Below are positions 1 to 8,776 of a DNA stretch of 64,000 nt, piece by piece. The number at the start of each line of letters is the position of its first letter. Position 1 is the first letter of the stretch. Below the pieces are notes generated by a model, which saw only the letters and a program-made list of their open reading frames with translations, did not search any database and was not told where the DNA came from. A program made the translations under genes and the position numbers. Source of the DNA: an uncultured Pelagibacteraceae bacterium (GTDB lineage Bacteria > Pseudomonadota > Alphaproteobacteria > Pelagibacterales > Pelagibacteraceae); contig CACISU010000002.1 of assembly GCA_902589345.1 (NCBI GenBank), positions 1 through 64,000 of the forward strand, written 5' to 3'.

Positions 1-1
1 A

Positions 2-529
2 GCTTTTTTGCCAATATCTAATAACGAAACATCCATAGTATTTTCAGTTTTAAATAATGATAATGCATTTGATGAGAAGAAAATAAAAGAATTAATATTA
101 AAATATAATAGCAAATTTAAAATAAAATCATTTGTAAATTTTGAAAAGTTTAATTTAAAATATTTAATTTTAAGAAAATATTTTTATAATAACATTCTTT
201 CTTTTGGAGATCATCTTCATAAAATACATCCACTAGCAGGACAAGGATTTAATATGACACTAAGAGATATCAAAATTTTTTCTGGCCTCATCCAAGAAAG
301 ACTAGATCTTGGATTGCCATTAGATAGTTTTATACTTAAACAATTTGAAGAGAAAACAAAATCTAAAAATTATATTTTCTCTACAGGAATTGATTTTATT
401 TATGAATTTTTTAAATTAGAGAATAAATATGGAAATAAATATTCTAATCAAATTTTAAGTGCAGTGGGTAAAAATAATACTTTTAGTAAATATGTATCCA
501 AAATTGCAGATAATGGTTTATTTTTTTAA
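2..529 (+). CDS. UbiH/COQ6-type FAD hydroxylase, C-terminal part (5' end outside window)
   Basis: The reading frame is open to the left edge, so only the last ~175 residues are visible. The segment GDHLHKIHPLAGQGFNMTLRD matches the conserved second FAD-binding motif (GD-x-A-H-x-x-P-x-x-GQG-x-N) of the UbiH/UbiF/COQ6 flavin monooxygenases that hydroxylate the ubiquinone ring. The C-terminal tail after it is of normal length for the family. Which ring position is modified cannot be told from this part. It converges on the LON-domain gene, with three bases between the stop codons. Confidence 0.8.
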   Translation, partial: AFLPISNNETSIVFSVLNNDNAFDEKKIKELILKYNSKFKIKSFVNFEKFNLKYLILRKYFYNNILSFGDHLHKIHPLAGQGFNMTLRDIKIFSGLIQERLDLGLPLDSFILKQFEEKTKSKNYIFSTGIDFIYEFFKLENKYGNKYSNQILSAVGKNNTFSKYVSKIADNGLFF

Positions 530-532
530 ATT

Positions 533-1174
533 TTATTGAACAGTATTATTACTATAGTTGTCGAAAATATAAGTTTTTAATATTTCCTCTAATTTTTTTT
601 TTCTATCTTTTAAATCAATAGTTTCTAATAAAATTTGTTTTTCTTCCAAAGAAAATGGTGAAGCCATTGAAAGAGTATTAATTGTTTGATCTAAGCTTTG
701 TTTTTCAATCTCTTTCCAGTTTATTTTGTAACCTTGTTTATTAAATAAAGTTTTTAAATTTTTAAAAATTAACTCTAAATCAGTAAATTTAATCTCTTCA
801 TTTTGGTTTTTTGTATCGTTATGGAAATCACTATAAACAACTTCACATTCTCTATAAAGTTTGTTTGTTGTAGGTTCATTTAAAATCTTAAATCTACATA
901 CTCCATTTATGATTATTAAATATCTTCCATCTTCCGTTTCATGGAAACTAGTAATTTTTCCTGCACACCCAATATCGTAAAGTTTTGGATTTTTATTATT
1001 TACTTCTTTTGGCTGAACCATACCAATTATTCTTTCGTGTTTCATCACGTCATCAATCATTTGAATATATCTTGGTTCAAATATATTTAGTGGAACGGTT
1101 GTTTCTGGAAATATAATAAAATTTGATAAAGGAAATACTGGTATTTTACTTGGTAATTTGACAGTTTGTTTCAT
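533..1174 (-). CDS. LON peptidase substrate-binding domain protein
   Basis: This 213-residue protein consists of a LON N-terminal (PUA-like) domain without the AAA+ or protease parts of Lon. The diagnostic start is the segment IPVFPLSNFIIFPETTVPL (about residues 11-29) followed by IFEPRY, and the domain core continues with the G-C-A-G-K-I strand near residue 70. Stand-alone LON-domain proteins are common in Alphaproteobacteria and their role is unproven; substrate or nascent-protein recognition is usually assumed. The start codon lies close to the divergent sulfotransferase gene, leaving about 40 bases for both promoters. Confidence 0.85.
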   Translation of the reverse strand: MKQTVKLPSKIPVFPLSNFIIFPETTVPLNIFEPRYIQMIDDVMKHERIIGMVQPKEVNNKNPKLYDIGCAGKITSFHETEDGRYLIIINGVCRFKILNEPTTNKLYRECEVVYSDFHNDTKNQNEEIKFTDLELIFKNLKTLFNKQGYKINWKEIEKQSLDQTINTLSMASPFSLEEKQILLETIDLKDRKKKLEEILKTYIFDNYSNNTVQ

Positions 1175-1214
1175 AATAACTATTTTAACAAATTATAACA
1201 AAGCTTCCAGCATA

Positions 1215-2435
1215 ATGACTAAGCAAATTGAAAATATTAACAAAAAAATTGATGATTTAGAAATAATTTTCAAGAAAGAACCAAATAATATTCCAATTAT
1301 AATTAATTTAGCTAATGCATATATAGAGCGTGGAAATTTCGAGTTAGCTTTAAAATTTACAAAACTAGCAAGCAAACATTCACCTGAAAATATGGGTATA
1401 GATTTTACTTTGTCAAATTTAATAGACTATAGTGAAAATAAGACTCATCAAAAAATTATGTTGGAAAAAAGTGAAAATAGTTCTTTTAAAGAAGAAGATA
1501 AAATCCCGTTATACTTTGCACTTGGCAAATCATTTAATGATCAAAAAAATTATTCAAGGTCATTTTATTTTTATTCTCTAGGAAATAAAATAAAAAACTC
1601 AACTTTAAAAAATTATAGTCTAGAATTTGAAGAAATTTACCAAAACAAAATAAAAGAATTTTTTGTAAATTTTGATTTTAATAAAATTATTGGGAAAAAG
1701 TTATTTGATAAAAAAATAATCTTTATTGTTGGTCTTCCAAGATCTGGCACATCTTTAGCACATCAAATTCTAGCTTCTCATAGTAGTGTAAAAGGATTTG
1801 GAGAATCGGATATATTAAATGGTTTTTTTAATAATAAAATTTTAGATAGTAAATTTATAAGTAATCTAACTAAAAATAATAAATTAAACGATGATTTTAT
1901 TTGTGAAATTTCAAATTATATTGGATCAAAATATGAAAATAATTCTGATCAAAAAATTATTTTAGATAAATCTCCTTTTAATTTTTTTTGGTTAGGTTTT
2001 ATAAAAATAATTTTTCCAAAAGCAAAAATAATACACACAATAAGAAATCAGGAAGATACTTGCTTATCAATCTATAAAAGTTTATTTGGGAAAAAAGGAG
2101 TACTATGGAGTTATGATAAAAATAATATTACTAATTTCGTAAAAATATATAATTTTATAATTAAATTTTGGTCTGAAAAAATGCCTAATTATATTTATAA
2201 TCTTAATTACGAAATGTTAGTACAGGATCAAAAAAATCAAACAAAAAAACTTTTATCATTTTGTAATCTTGACTGGGAAGATGATTGTTTAAACTTCTAT
2301 AAAAACACATTACCAATTAAATCTGCTAGTTTATACCAGACACGAAAACCAATTTATAAATCTTCAATAAATCAAAATTTAAAATATAGTGACTATATTA
2401 GTTTTACTAATAAAATTAAAAAAATTAAGGAATAA
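1215..2435 (+). CDS. TPR-containing sulfotransferase, upstream copy
   Basis: About 406 residues. The N-terminal third is helical with TPR-like repeats (for example around NLANAYIERGNFELALKF). A sulfotransferase domain follows: the PAPS 5'-phosphosulfate loop GLPRSGTSLAHQ starts near residue 173, and a second conserved block (LDKSPFNFFWLGFIKIIFP, then HTIRN) resembles the 3'-phosphate-binding region. I chose ATG 1215; an in-frame upstream start at 1158 would run into the divergent LON gene. The acceptor is unknown; proteins, glycans or lipids are possible. It is a tandem paralogue of the next gene. Confidence 0.85.
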   Translation: MTKQIENINKKIDDLEIIFKKEPNNIPIIINLANAYIERGNFELALKFTKLASKHSPENMGIDFTLSNLIDYSENKTHQKIMLEKSENSSFKEEDKIPLYFALGKSFNDQKNYSRSFYFYSLGNKIKNSTLKNYSLEFEEIYQNKIKEFFVNFDFNKIIGKKLFDKKIIFIVGLPRSGTSLAHQILASHSSVKGFGESDILNGFFNNKILDSKFISNLTKNNKLNDDFICEISNYIGSKYENNSDQKIILDKSPFNFFWLGFIKIIFPKAKIIHTIRNQEDTCLSIYKSLFGKKGVLWSYDKNNITNFVKIYNFIIKFWSEKMPNYIYNLNYEMLVQDQKNQTKKLLSFCNLDWEDDCLNFYKNTLPIKSASLYQTRKPIYKSSINQNLKYSDYISFTNKIKKIKE

Positions 2436-2436
2436 T

Positions 2437-3987
2437 TTGACATTTGAAAATAATATAAACAAAATTAGAAAATTATTTATATCAAAAAAATATAATGAAG
2501 TTTTAAAACTTTGTGAAAAATTGATAAATGAATTTTCAGAAGAAGCTATTCTATATAATTTTGCAGGAGTATCTTGCCAAGCATTAAAAAAATTTGAAAA
2601 ATCAATTATATTTTTAAAAAAAGCAACTAAAATAGATCCTAAAAATATTAGCTATCTAAATAATCTTGCAAATTCTTATACTACATTAAGAAATTATGCT
2701 GACGCTGAAAAAGCCTTTATAAATGCTCTATCAATTAATAATGATAATATTGTCATATTAAATAACTTTGCAAGTTTTCAAAAAAGAGTTTCAAATTATC
2801 CTAAAGCAATAAAATTATATGAAAAATTAATTTTATTAGAAGATAAACCATACATTTTACAAGAATTAGCTGATTGTTATCAAATTATAGGTGATTTTGA
2901 AAAATCAAAGAAACTCTTAAATAAAAATATTAATGCTCATCCTAAATTTATTAAGTCACATTACACAAAAAGTTTTTCTACAAATTATTCTAGCGACAAT
3001 GAACATCTAAATAAAATGATTGAATTAAATGAAACAGTTAAAATGAGTATTGAAGATAAAATTTTTATTAATTATGCTTTAGGTAAAGCTTATGAAGACA
3101 AAAAAGATTATGCGAATGCTTTTAAGTATTTTGATGAAGCAAACAAAAATCAAAGTAAAATATCAAATTTTTCTATAGATAATACTAAAAAGTTGTTTGA
3201 AAAAATAAAAATTTTTTTTAAAGAAAAAAAAAATATCAAAATTAAAAAAGAATTTAACAGCACAAAAATGGTATTTATATGCGGACTTCCAAGATCAGGA
3301 ACTACTTTGGTGAATCAAATTTTATCATCTCATTCAGAAATCCAAACAGTTGGAGAAATAAGTCTTATAAGAAAACTTATAGAAGAATTTTTTTATGATA
3401 ATGATTCTATTTCATATGATAAAATTAATGATGAAATAAAATTGGATACAAATAAATTAAATAATTTTTTTTTTAACGATGTAAATTTTTTTCTACAAAA
3501 ATCAAAATCGAAATATGTTATTGATAAAACTCCAACAAATTTTATTTGGATTGGTTTTTTAAAAATTTTTTTTCCAAATTCTATAATTATTTACTGTAAA
3601 AGAAATTATAAAGATAATTTTTTATCTTTATTTAAAAATAATTTATTACAAAATCAAAATTCAGGATGGGCATGTAATCCAGAATATTTATTAGATTATA
3701 TTAAAATGACAGATGATCTTATTTCATTTTGGAAATCTTTTAATAAAAAAATATTTTATGAGATAAATTATGAAAATTTAATTAAAGATTCAAAATATGA
3801 AATTAAAAATTTATTAAATTATTGTGAACTGAGTTGGGATGAAAACTGCTTTGACTTTTATAAAAATAGAAAGAGTAACATAACTACACTAAGTGTACAT
3901 CAAGCTAGACAGCCGATTTACAGTTCCTCATTAAATTCTCATATGAATTACTCAAAATATTTGAATAAGTATTTTGATAAATTGTAA
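2437..3987 (+). CDS. TPR-containing sulfotransferase, downstream copy
   Basis: About 516 residues with a longer TPR array than its upstream paralogue (repeats such as YNFAGVSCQALKKFEKSI and YLNNLANSYTTLRNYADAEK), then a sulfotransferase domain with the PAPS loop GLPRSGTTLVNQ near residue 283 and the DKTPTNFIWIGFLKIFFP block. The C-terminal ends of the two copies align (TRKPIYKSS versus ARQPIYSSS), which shows tandem duplication. The start is uncertain: TTG 2437 lies one base after the previous stop, while GTG 2389 would overlap that gene by 47 bases. There is no early in-frame ATG. Substrate unknown. Confidence 0.83.
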   Translation: MTFENNINKIRKLFISKKYNEVLKLCEKLINEFSEEAILYNFAGVSCQALKKFEKSIIFLKKATKIDPKNISYLNNLANSYTTLRNYADAEKAFINALSINNDNIVILNNFASFQKRVSNYPKAIKLYEKLILLEDKPYILQELADCYQIIGDFEKSKKLLNKNINAHPKFIKSHYTKSFSTNYSSDNEHLNKMIELNETVKMSIEDKIFINYALGKAYEDKKDYANAFKYFDEANKNQSKISNFSIDNTKKLFEKIKIFFKEKKNIKIKKEFNSTKMVFICGLPRSGTTLVNQILSSHSEIQTVGEISLIRKLIEEFFYDNDSISYDKINDEIKLDTNKLNNFFFNDVNFFLQKSKSKYVIDKTPTNFIWIGFLKIFFPNSIIIYCKRNYKDNFLSLFKNNLLQNQNSGWACNPEYLLDYIKMTDDLISFWKSFNKKIFYEINYENLIKDSKYEIKNLLNYCELSWDENCFDFYKNRKSNITTLSVHQARQPIYSSSLNSHMNYSKYLNKYFDKL

Positions 3988-4031
3988 TCATTTTTAAATT
4001 AGAAATAAATTAACATTGATTTTCTTATTGC

Positions 4032-4060
4032 TTGCTTTTTCAAAAACCGCTAACTATAAT
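4032..4060 (+). promoter_or_regulatory. Sigma-70-type promoter for tRNA-Gly
   Basis: A -35-like TTGCTT (4032-4037) and a perfect -10 TATAAT (4055-4060) are separated by 17 bases. The expected transcription start, about 4067, is a few bases before the mature tRNA 5' end at 4074. It is the clearest consensus promoter in the window. Confidence 0.75.
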
Positions 4061-4073
4061 GTTTTTTTAACAA

Positions 4074-4148
4074 GCGGGCATAGCTCAGTGGTAGAGCGTC
4101 TCGTTGCCAACGAGAAGGTCGTGGGTTCAAGTCCCATTGCCCGCTCCA
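4074..4148 (+). tRNA. tRNA-Gly (anticodon GCC)
   Basis: A cloverleaf can be drawn by eye: acceptor stem GCGGGCA (4074-4080) pairs with TGCCCGC (4138-4144); the D arm contains TAGCTCAGTGGTAGAGC; the anticodon stem TCTCG/CGAGA encloses loop TTGCCAA with anticodon GCC at 4106-4108; the T arm contains GTGGGTTCAAGTCCCAT. The discriminator is T and the CCA end is encoded (4146-4148). The gene has its own promoter, and phhB starts only 12 bases after the CCA. Confidence 0.97.
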
Positions 4149-4160
4149 AAAGGATTTAAT

Positions 4161-4499
4161 ATGAGTGATTTAGCTGAAAAAAAATGTATTCCCTGTGAAG
4201 GTGGAATTCCAGGATTTGATATCTCTGAAATCCATAAATATTTAAAGATGGTCGATGGATGGGAGGTCAAAGCTGATGAAGATAAAATTTATTACTTAAT
4301 TAAGGAATTTAAATTTAAAAACTTTATAGAAAGTCAAAATTTCATAAATGAAGTCGGTAAAATCGCAGAAAAAGAAGGGCATCACCCAGATATTTTATTT
4401 GGTTGGGGTTATGCAAAAATTAAAATATTTACTCACGCAATTAAAGGACTTCATGAGAGCGATTTTGTACTTGCTGCAAAAATTGATAAAATTCTTTAA
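4161..4499 (+). CDS. phhB: Pterin-4a-carbinolamine dehydratase
   Basis: A 112-residue protein of the PCD/DCoH family, which dehydrates 4a-hydroxytetrahydropterin during pterin cofactor recycling. The signature EKEGHHPDILFGWGYAKI, with the catalytic histidine pair, is present, followed by the conserved histidine in KIFTHAIKGL. ATG 4161 is chosen because it has an AGGA ribosome-binding site and lies past the tRNA; an in-frame start at 4104 would be inside the tRNA. No aromatic amino acid hydroxylase gene is adjacent. Its stop overlaps that of convergent purH. Confidence 0.9.
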   Translation: MSDLAEKKCIPCEGGIPGFDISEIHKYLKMVDGWEVKADEDKIYYLIKEFKFKNFIESQNFINEVGKIAEKEGHHPDILFGWGYAKIKIFTHAIKGLHESDFVLAAKIDKIL

Positions 4500-6034
4500 T
4501 GTTTAAAATGCCTTGTTCTTGAGAACAATAAAGTAATTCCAGTTTTATTTGCAAATTTAATAATTTCTTTATCTCTAATGGAGCCATAAGGTTGTATAAT
4601 TGCACTAACTCCAGATTGTACTAGTTTTTCTATCCCATCAACAAAAGGAAAAAAAGCATCTGATGCAGCAACTATTTCAGTATGATCATGTGTGTTTTGA
4701 AACTTCTTCATTTTACTAATAGAAATCTTACAACTATCAAGTCTACTTGGTTGTCCTGACCCTATACCAATGGTCGATAAATCTTTTACAAGTACAATTG
4801 CATTAGATTTTACAAATCTACAGACATTAAATGCAAATATTAAGTTTTTTAAAGTATTTGAACTTGGATTATTTTTTGAAACAACTTTAAAATCTTTTTT
4901 TGTAAAAATTTTGTTATCTGCTTCTTGTATTAACATTGAATTAAAATTTGATACAACATTATCTATATCAATTAAATTAATTTTATATGCATCTATGATT
5001 CTGAGATTTTTCTTTTTTGATAAAATTTTTAAAGCACTTTTTTCAATTCCGTTACAGATTACTACTTCTAAAAAAATTTTACTAATTTCAATAGCTAATT
5101 TTTTATTTATTTTAAAGTTAAAAGAAACAACACCACCATATGCACTTACAGGATCACAGGCCAAAGCCATTTTATAGCTTTTAATTTTATTTTTATTAAT
5201 CGATACCCCGCATGGGTTTGCATGTTTTATTATTACAGTACCAGTATTTTTAGGAAGAGACTTTGAAATTGATAGAGCTGAAAAAATGTCATTATAATTA
5301 TTATAACTTAATTTTTTTCCATTTAATAAAGATATATTTAAATCAATTTCTCTACTGTAAAATGCACCTGATTGATGGGGATTTTCCCCATATCTTAAAT
5401 TTTCTACTAAATTACCTGATATTAGTTTTCTTTTTGGAAACTTATTTTTAGAAAGTTTATTAAAATAATTTGCTATAATTGAGTCGTAATAACCAGTTTC
5501 AGTAAAAGCATATTCACTCATTCTTTTTCTGAAACTTAATGAGGTAGAGCCATTATTTTTATCTAGCTGATCTATCAAATCCTCATATTGTTCTGGGCTT
5601 GTTATAACAGTAACATGCTCATAATTTTTTGAAGCTGCCCTGACCATTGTTGGTCCACCGATATCTATATTACTTATAATTTTTTTATGATTTTTTGTTG
5701 ACTTTAAAGTTTTTTCAAAAGGATAAAAATTTACGACTACAAAATCAATTTCTTCAAAATTTAATTTTTTTAGTGTTTTTTTATGTAACTTTTTATTTCT
5801 ATCACTTAAAATTCCAGAATGAATTTTTGGATGCAAAGTTTTAACTCTGCCATCTAAAATTTCAGGCATGCCAATATATTCAGATATTTCCCTGCATTTA
5901 AAGCCTAGTTTAATTATTTCTTTATAAGTTCCACCTGAACTAATTAATTCAATTTTATGCTTTTTAAAATTTCTTAAAATTTTTATAAGATTTGTTTTTT
6001 CAGCGACAGATATTATTGCTTTTTTTTTATTCAT
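4496..6034 (-). CDS. purH: Bifunctional AICAR transformylase/IMP cyclohydrolase
   Basis: At 512 residues this is full length for PurH, which performs the last two steps of de novo IMP synthesis. The N-terminal part (about 1-190) is the MGS-like cyclohydrolase domain with the conserved stretch MPEILDGRVKTLHPKIHSGI. The rest is the transformylase domain, with RYGENPHQSGAFY and the active-site KHANPCGVS. The C-terminal SDAFFPFVDGIE block is also typical. It shares one base with the upstream heparinase-like gene, suggesting coupled translation, and its stop overlaps that of phhB on the other strand. Confidence 0.97.
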   Translation of the reverse strand: MNKKKAIISVAEKTNLIKILRNFKKHKIELISSGGTYKEIIKLGFKCREISEYIGMPEILDGRVKTLHPKIHSGILSDRNKKLHKKTLKKLNFEEIDFVVVNFYPFEKTLKSTKNHKKIISNIDIGGPTMVRAASKNYEHVTVITSPEQYEDLIDQLDKNNGSTSLSFRKRMSEYAFTETGYYDSIIANYFNKLSKNKFPKRKLISGNLVENLRYGENPHQSGAFYSREIDLNISLLNGKKLSYNNYNDIFSALSISKSLPKNTGTVIIKHANPCGVSINKNKIKSYKMALACDPVSAYGGVVSFNFKINKKLAIEISKIFLEVVICNGIEKSALKILSKKKNLRIIDAYKINLIDIDNVVSNFNSMLIQEADNKIFTKKDFKVVSKNNPSSNTLKNLIFAFNVCRFVKSNAIVLVKDLSTIGIGSGQPSRLDSCKISISKMKKFQNTHDHTEIVAASDAFFPFVDGIEKLVQSGVSAIIQPYGSIRDKEIIKFANKTGITLLFSRTRHFKH

Positions 6035-7665
6035 TATATTTTTTTAATTTCCCATAAAATTTGTTGGTCTTTATTTTGCGTTGTTCCTGAAATAAATATA
6101 TTTTGATTTTCTGTAAAAGTATCTTTTTTACCAAAGAATAAACCTGTTTCAATATCAATTGAATGATCTTTGCAAGAAAACTTCCAGCCTGAATTTTTTA
6201 ATTCTATTAAAACTACATTTTTATCTTGTGTTTTTGTAATTTTAGCATCAGGATGAAGATGAAATCTTATTTCGAAATTAGAAGATTTAAAATTTTTTTT
6301 TTTTAAGAGGGTATCTTTTCCAATTAAAGTATTGCTATCAACTGAATATTCGATTTCTCTCTTATGAATTGTTCCATACTTTTTTTGATAACCATCATGA
6401 CATGCTGAAACTTTCCATTTGTTTTTTTCTAAGATTATCTTTTTTTCAAAAATTTTAAAACTTTCATTGATTAATACACTTCCATTACTTTGTTTTTCAA
6501 ATTTATTTACAGATGAATTATCAAGTATTAACGTTGAGTGAGCAGCTGTTGATTTTGATATACTATTTAATTGGTGTTTGTAATTTTGAAAAAAACCTGA
6601 ATTTGTAATAATTTTATTTCCAGAATAAAACATTTCAAAAGAAAGTGGACCAGACTGATAATTTTGAGAAAATTTTTTTTCTGGGCATGAGCCTACATCA
6701 ATGATTAATGATACATTTTTATTTTTAAAGTATGAGTAGCCTCCTATTTCGTTATTAATTATATTTTTAAATTTATATCCATGTAATTTAAGATATTTAT
6801 CAAAATCTGAGTTATCAGATTCATGGTTTCCATTAAATAGAAAGCTTAATTTGATTGTTTGACACATATAATTATATGCTTGACCTAAGTAAAATATACT
6901 TTCATCTAAATAAGTAGGTATCTCATTCTGAGACTCTTTCAAAAGCTCTCTAATTAGTATGAAATGTTTTAAATAGAAAATTAATTCTCTTAAACTTCTT
7001 GATTTAGGAAATCCTTCTGTATCAAAGCTATATTTATTTATTTTATTTAATAAATTCAGACCATAATTTAATATTTTTTTATCATTATATGATAAGCCAA
7101 ATAATATAATTGCGGTACATCCCAACATTTTATTATCGACTAATTCAGATCTATTAATTTCGTTAATTAAATGATTGATTTGTTTATTTATTATAAAATT
7201 AAATTTCTTTTTATAATTTTCGGTACTTTCTTCATAAACTAATTTTGAATTAGAAATCCATGCGATTATTCTTTTTGCCAATATATTAATTTCCCAATTT
7301 TTTTGATTAAAGTTTTTATTATTTTCTATCCAATTATGTATTATGGCTTGAGTTAATCTTTTTGAGGATTTTAAATCTAGAGTAAATAACCAAAAAAAAC
7401 TGTGCAATTTTTTATAGTCATTTTCATTGATTTTGTCATTCTTCCAAATTGAATCTAAATAAAAATCTTCTACATTGAATTTTTTTTTATCGTATTTAAT
7501 GATACAACTCAAAATTTTAAGACTAGGTTTATAATATAAAAAATTATTATTTATTCTTGAAATTTTTTTATTATATAAAGACGACCTAAGATAAATTTTT
7601 CTTATTTGGTTAACTGCATAAAAAAAAAATTCATTTATATAGTTAAAAGAATTCTTCAAAACCAT
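6034..7665 (-). CDS. Heparinase II/III family protein
   Basis: A 543-residue protein with the layout of the heparinase II/III family: an N-terminal alpha-helical toroid-like half (about 1-310) and a C-terminal beta-rich half containing GPLSFEMFYSGNKIITNSGF and AAHSTLILDNSS. No signal peptide is seen. From memory, Alphaproteobacteria often carry this gene beside purH, and no substrate is established. In a planktonic cell it may act on an internally made glycan rather than on heparin. It is translationally linked to purH and lies four bases after rpe. Confidence 0.8.
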   Translation of the reverse strand: MVLKNSFNYINEFFFYAVNQIRKIYLRSSLYNKKISRINNNFLYYKPSLKILSCIIKYDKKKFNVEDFYLDSIWKNDKINENDYKKLHSFFWLFTLDLKSSKRLTQAIIHNWIENNKNFNQKNWEINILAKRIIAWISNSKLVYEESTENYKKKFNFIINKQINHLINEINRSELVDNKMLGCTAIILFGLSYNDKKILNYGLNLLNKINKYSFDTEGFPKSRSLRELIFYLKHFILIRELLKESQNEIPTYLDESIFYLGQAYNYMCQTIKLSFLFNGNHESDNSDFDKYLKLHGYKFKNIINNEIGGYSYFKNKNVSLIIDVGSCPEKKFSQNYQSGPLSFEMFYSGNKIITNSGFFQNYKHQLNSISKSTAAHSTLILDNSSVNKFEKQSNGSVLINESFKIFEKKIILEKNKWKVSACHDGYQKKYGTIHKREIEYSVDSNTLIGKDTLLKKKNFKSSNFEIRFHLHPDAKITKTQDKNVVLIELKNSGWKFSCKDHSIDIETGLFFGKKDTFTENQNIFISGTTQNKDQQILWEIKKI

Positions 7666-7668
7666 TAA

Positions 7669-8328
7669 TTAAACCGATTTAAGTATATTGATATTTTTTT
7701 TTATATCTCCATTATTTTCTTTAAAAATAGTTGTGCCAGAAACAAGTATATTTGCTCCAGCATTAACTACAGTTTTGGAATTAGAAAAATTAATTCCACC
7801 ATCTACTTCAATATCAAAACTTAAATTTCTTCTTTTTTTAATCTCATTTAATTGTTTAATTTTTTCTACTACTTCTGGAATAAATTTTTGACCTCCAAAT
7901 CCTGGAAAAACACTCATAATCAAAACTAGATCAATTTTGTCTAAATAATCGATAATTATATTTGTTTCTGTATCAGGGTTTAGGGAAACGCCAACTTTTT
8001 TATTTAATTTTTTTATATGATCAATTGACTCCATCAAGTTTGTAGTTGCCTCTGGGTGAATTGTAATAATATTTGCTCCAGCATCAGCGTAATCTTTAAT
8101 ATATTTATGAACTGGAGAAATCATTAAATGTACATCAAATGGTATACTTGAATATTTTCTTAATGCTTTTATTACAGGTGGACCAATTGTTAAATTTGGA
8201 ACAAAGTGACCATCCATAACATCAACATGTATCAAATCAGCACCACCTTCCTCTAATCTTTTTATTTCATTTCCTAGCTGACTAAAATCAGCAGAAAGTA
8301 TAGAGGGAGATATTTTTATTTTTTTCAT
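7669..8328 (-). CDS. rpe: Ribulose-phosphate 3-epimerase
   Basis: At 219 residues this is a normal-length Rpe, a TIM barrel that interconverts ribulose-5-phosphate and xylulose-5-phosphate in the pentose phosphate pathway. Conserved blocks are ISPSILSADFSQLG at the N-terminus, the metal- and substrate-binding HVDVMDGHFVPNLTIGP, MSVFPGFGGQKF and EVDGGI with the catalytic aspartate. It starts the minus-strand group rpe, heparinase-like, purH. Confidence 0.97.
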   Translation of the reverse strand: MKKIKISPSILSADFSQLGNEIKRLEEGGADLIHVDVMDGHFVPNLTIGPPVIKALRKYSSIPFDVHLMISPVHKYIKDYADAGANIITIHPEATTNLMESIDHIKKLNKKVGVSLNPDTETNIIIDYLDKIDLVLIMSVFPGFGGQKFIPEVVEKIKQLNEIKKRRNLSFDIEVDGGINFSNSKTVVNAGANILVSGTTIFKENNGDIKKNINILKSV

Positions 8329-8371
8329 TGATTACTAGAATACTAGTATCAATTTTGTTTTTTAATTTGAA

Positions 8372-8722
8372 TTAGTTTTTTCCAAAAATTTGATAAATTT
8401 GTATTGCAATTTCGCTTTCTAGGGGGAATGACAGCATACCCATGACAGAATAACCCAGCAAATATGGCATAAGGTAAAATCTAAACATATAGAAAAACCA
8501 TGCTACATAAAGGGGTATAAAGGGCCTAATTATGAAAGAGGGTGTAATAGGTTTAAATAAGTTTATTAATGGATCTGTTAATTTTACAAATACTTTCATG
8601 AAAAAAAATTCAGAATTTTCTCTTTGAAAGATATTCATCGCAACTCTTCCAATTAAAGTCCACATAATTACTCCCATTATATAGTCAATTAAATAAACTA
8701 AAGGATGAAAATTAGCAGACAT
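8372..8722 (-). CDS. YggT-like small membrane protein
   Basis: A 116-residue protein with a hydrophobic N-terminal segment (about 7-27) and a second hydrophobic half (about 66-95). The central LTDPLINLFKPITPSFIIRP resembles the LTDPxLxPxRxxxP segment of the YggT family, whose clearer member sits at 18571. YggT proteins have been linked to osmotic tolerance and to organelle or division-related membrane functions, but no biochemical role is settled. Assignment rests on that single motif plus topology. A hairpin terminator separates it from the symporter operon. Confidence 0.6.
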   Translation of the reverse strand: MSANFHPLVYLIDYIMGVIMWTLIGRVAMNIFQRENSEFFFMKVFVKLTDPLINLFKPITPSFIIRPFIPLYVAWFFYMFRFYLMPYLLGYSVMGMLSFPLESEIAIQIYQIFGKN

Positions 8723-8737
8723 AAATTTTGTAAAGTA

Positions 8738-8763
8738 TAAGGGGCGAAAGAAATCGCCCCTTA
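8738..8763 (-). terminator. Hairpin terminator after the symporter operon
   Basis: A perfect 10-bp stem, TAAGGGGCGA (8738-8747) with TCGCCCCTTA (8754-8763), closes on a six-base loop. It lies 14 bases past the symporter stop on the minus strand. Only a broken U-tract follows, so termination efficiency is uncertain. Its G+C-rich stem stands out in this A+T-rich sequence. Confidence 0.7.
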
Positions 8764-8776
8764 AAAAGATATTTAT

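Noticed and set aside
1158-1214. Earlier start of the first sulfotransferase
   Set aside because: It overlaps the start of the divergent LON gene and adds residues without homology; ATG 1215 fits better.
1215-3987. Genomic island or phage cargo at the sulfotransferase pair next to a tRNA
   Set aside because: No integrase, no direct repeat of the tRNA 3' end and no change in base composition were seen.
4104-4160. Upstream in-frame start for phhB
   Set aside because: It begins inside the tRNA anticodon arm; ATG 4161 has a ribosome-binding site and gives a normal-length protein.
4770-5177. Open frame opposite purH
   Set aside because: Antisense shadow of a well-conserved gene; its composition is typical of reverse-frame translation.
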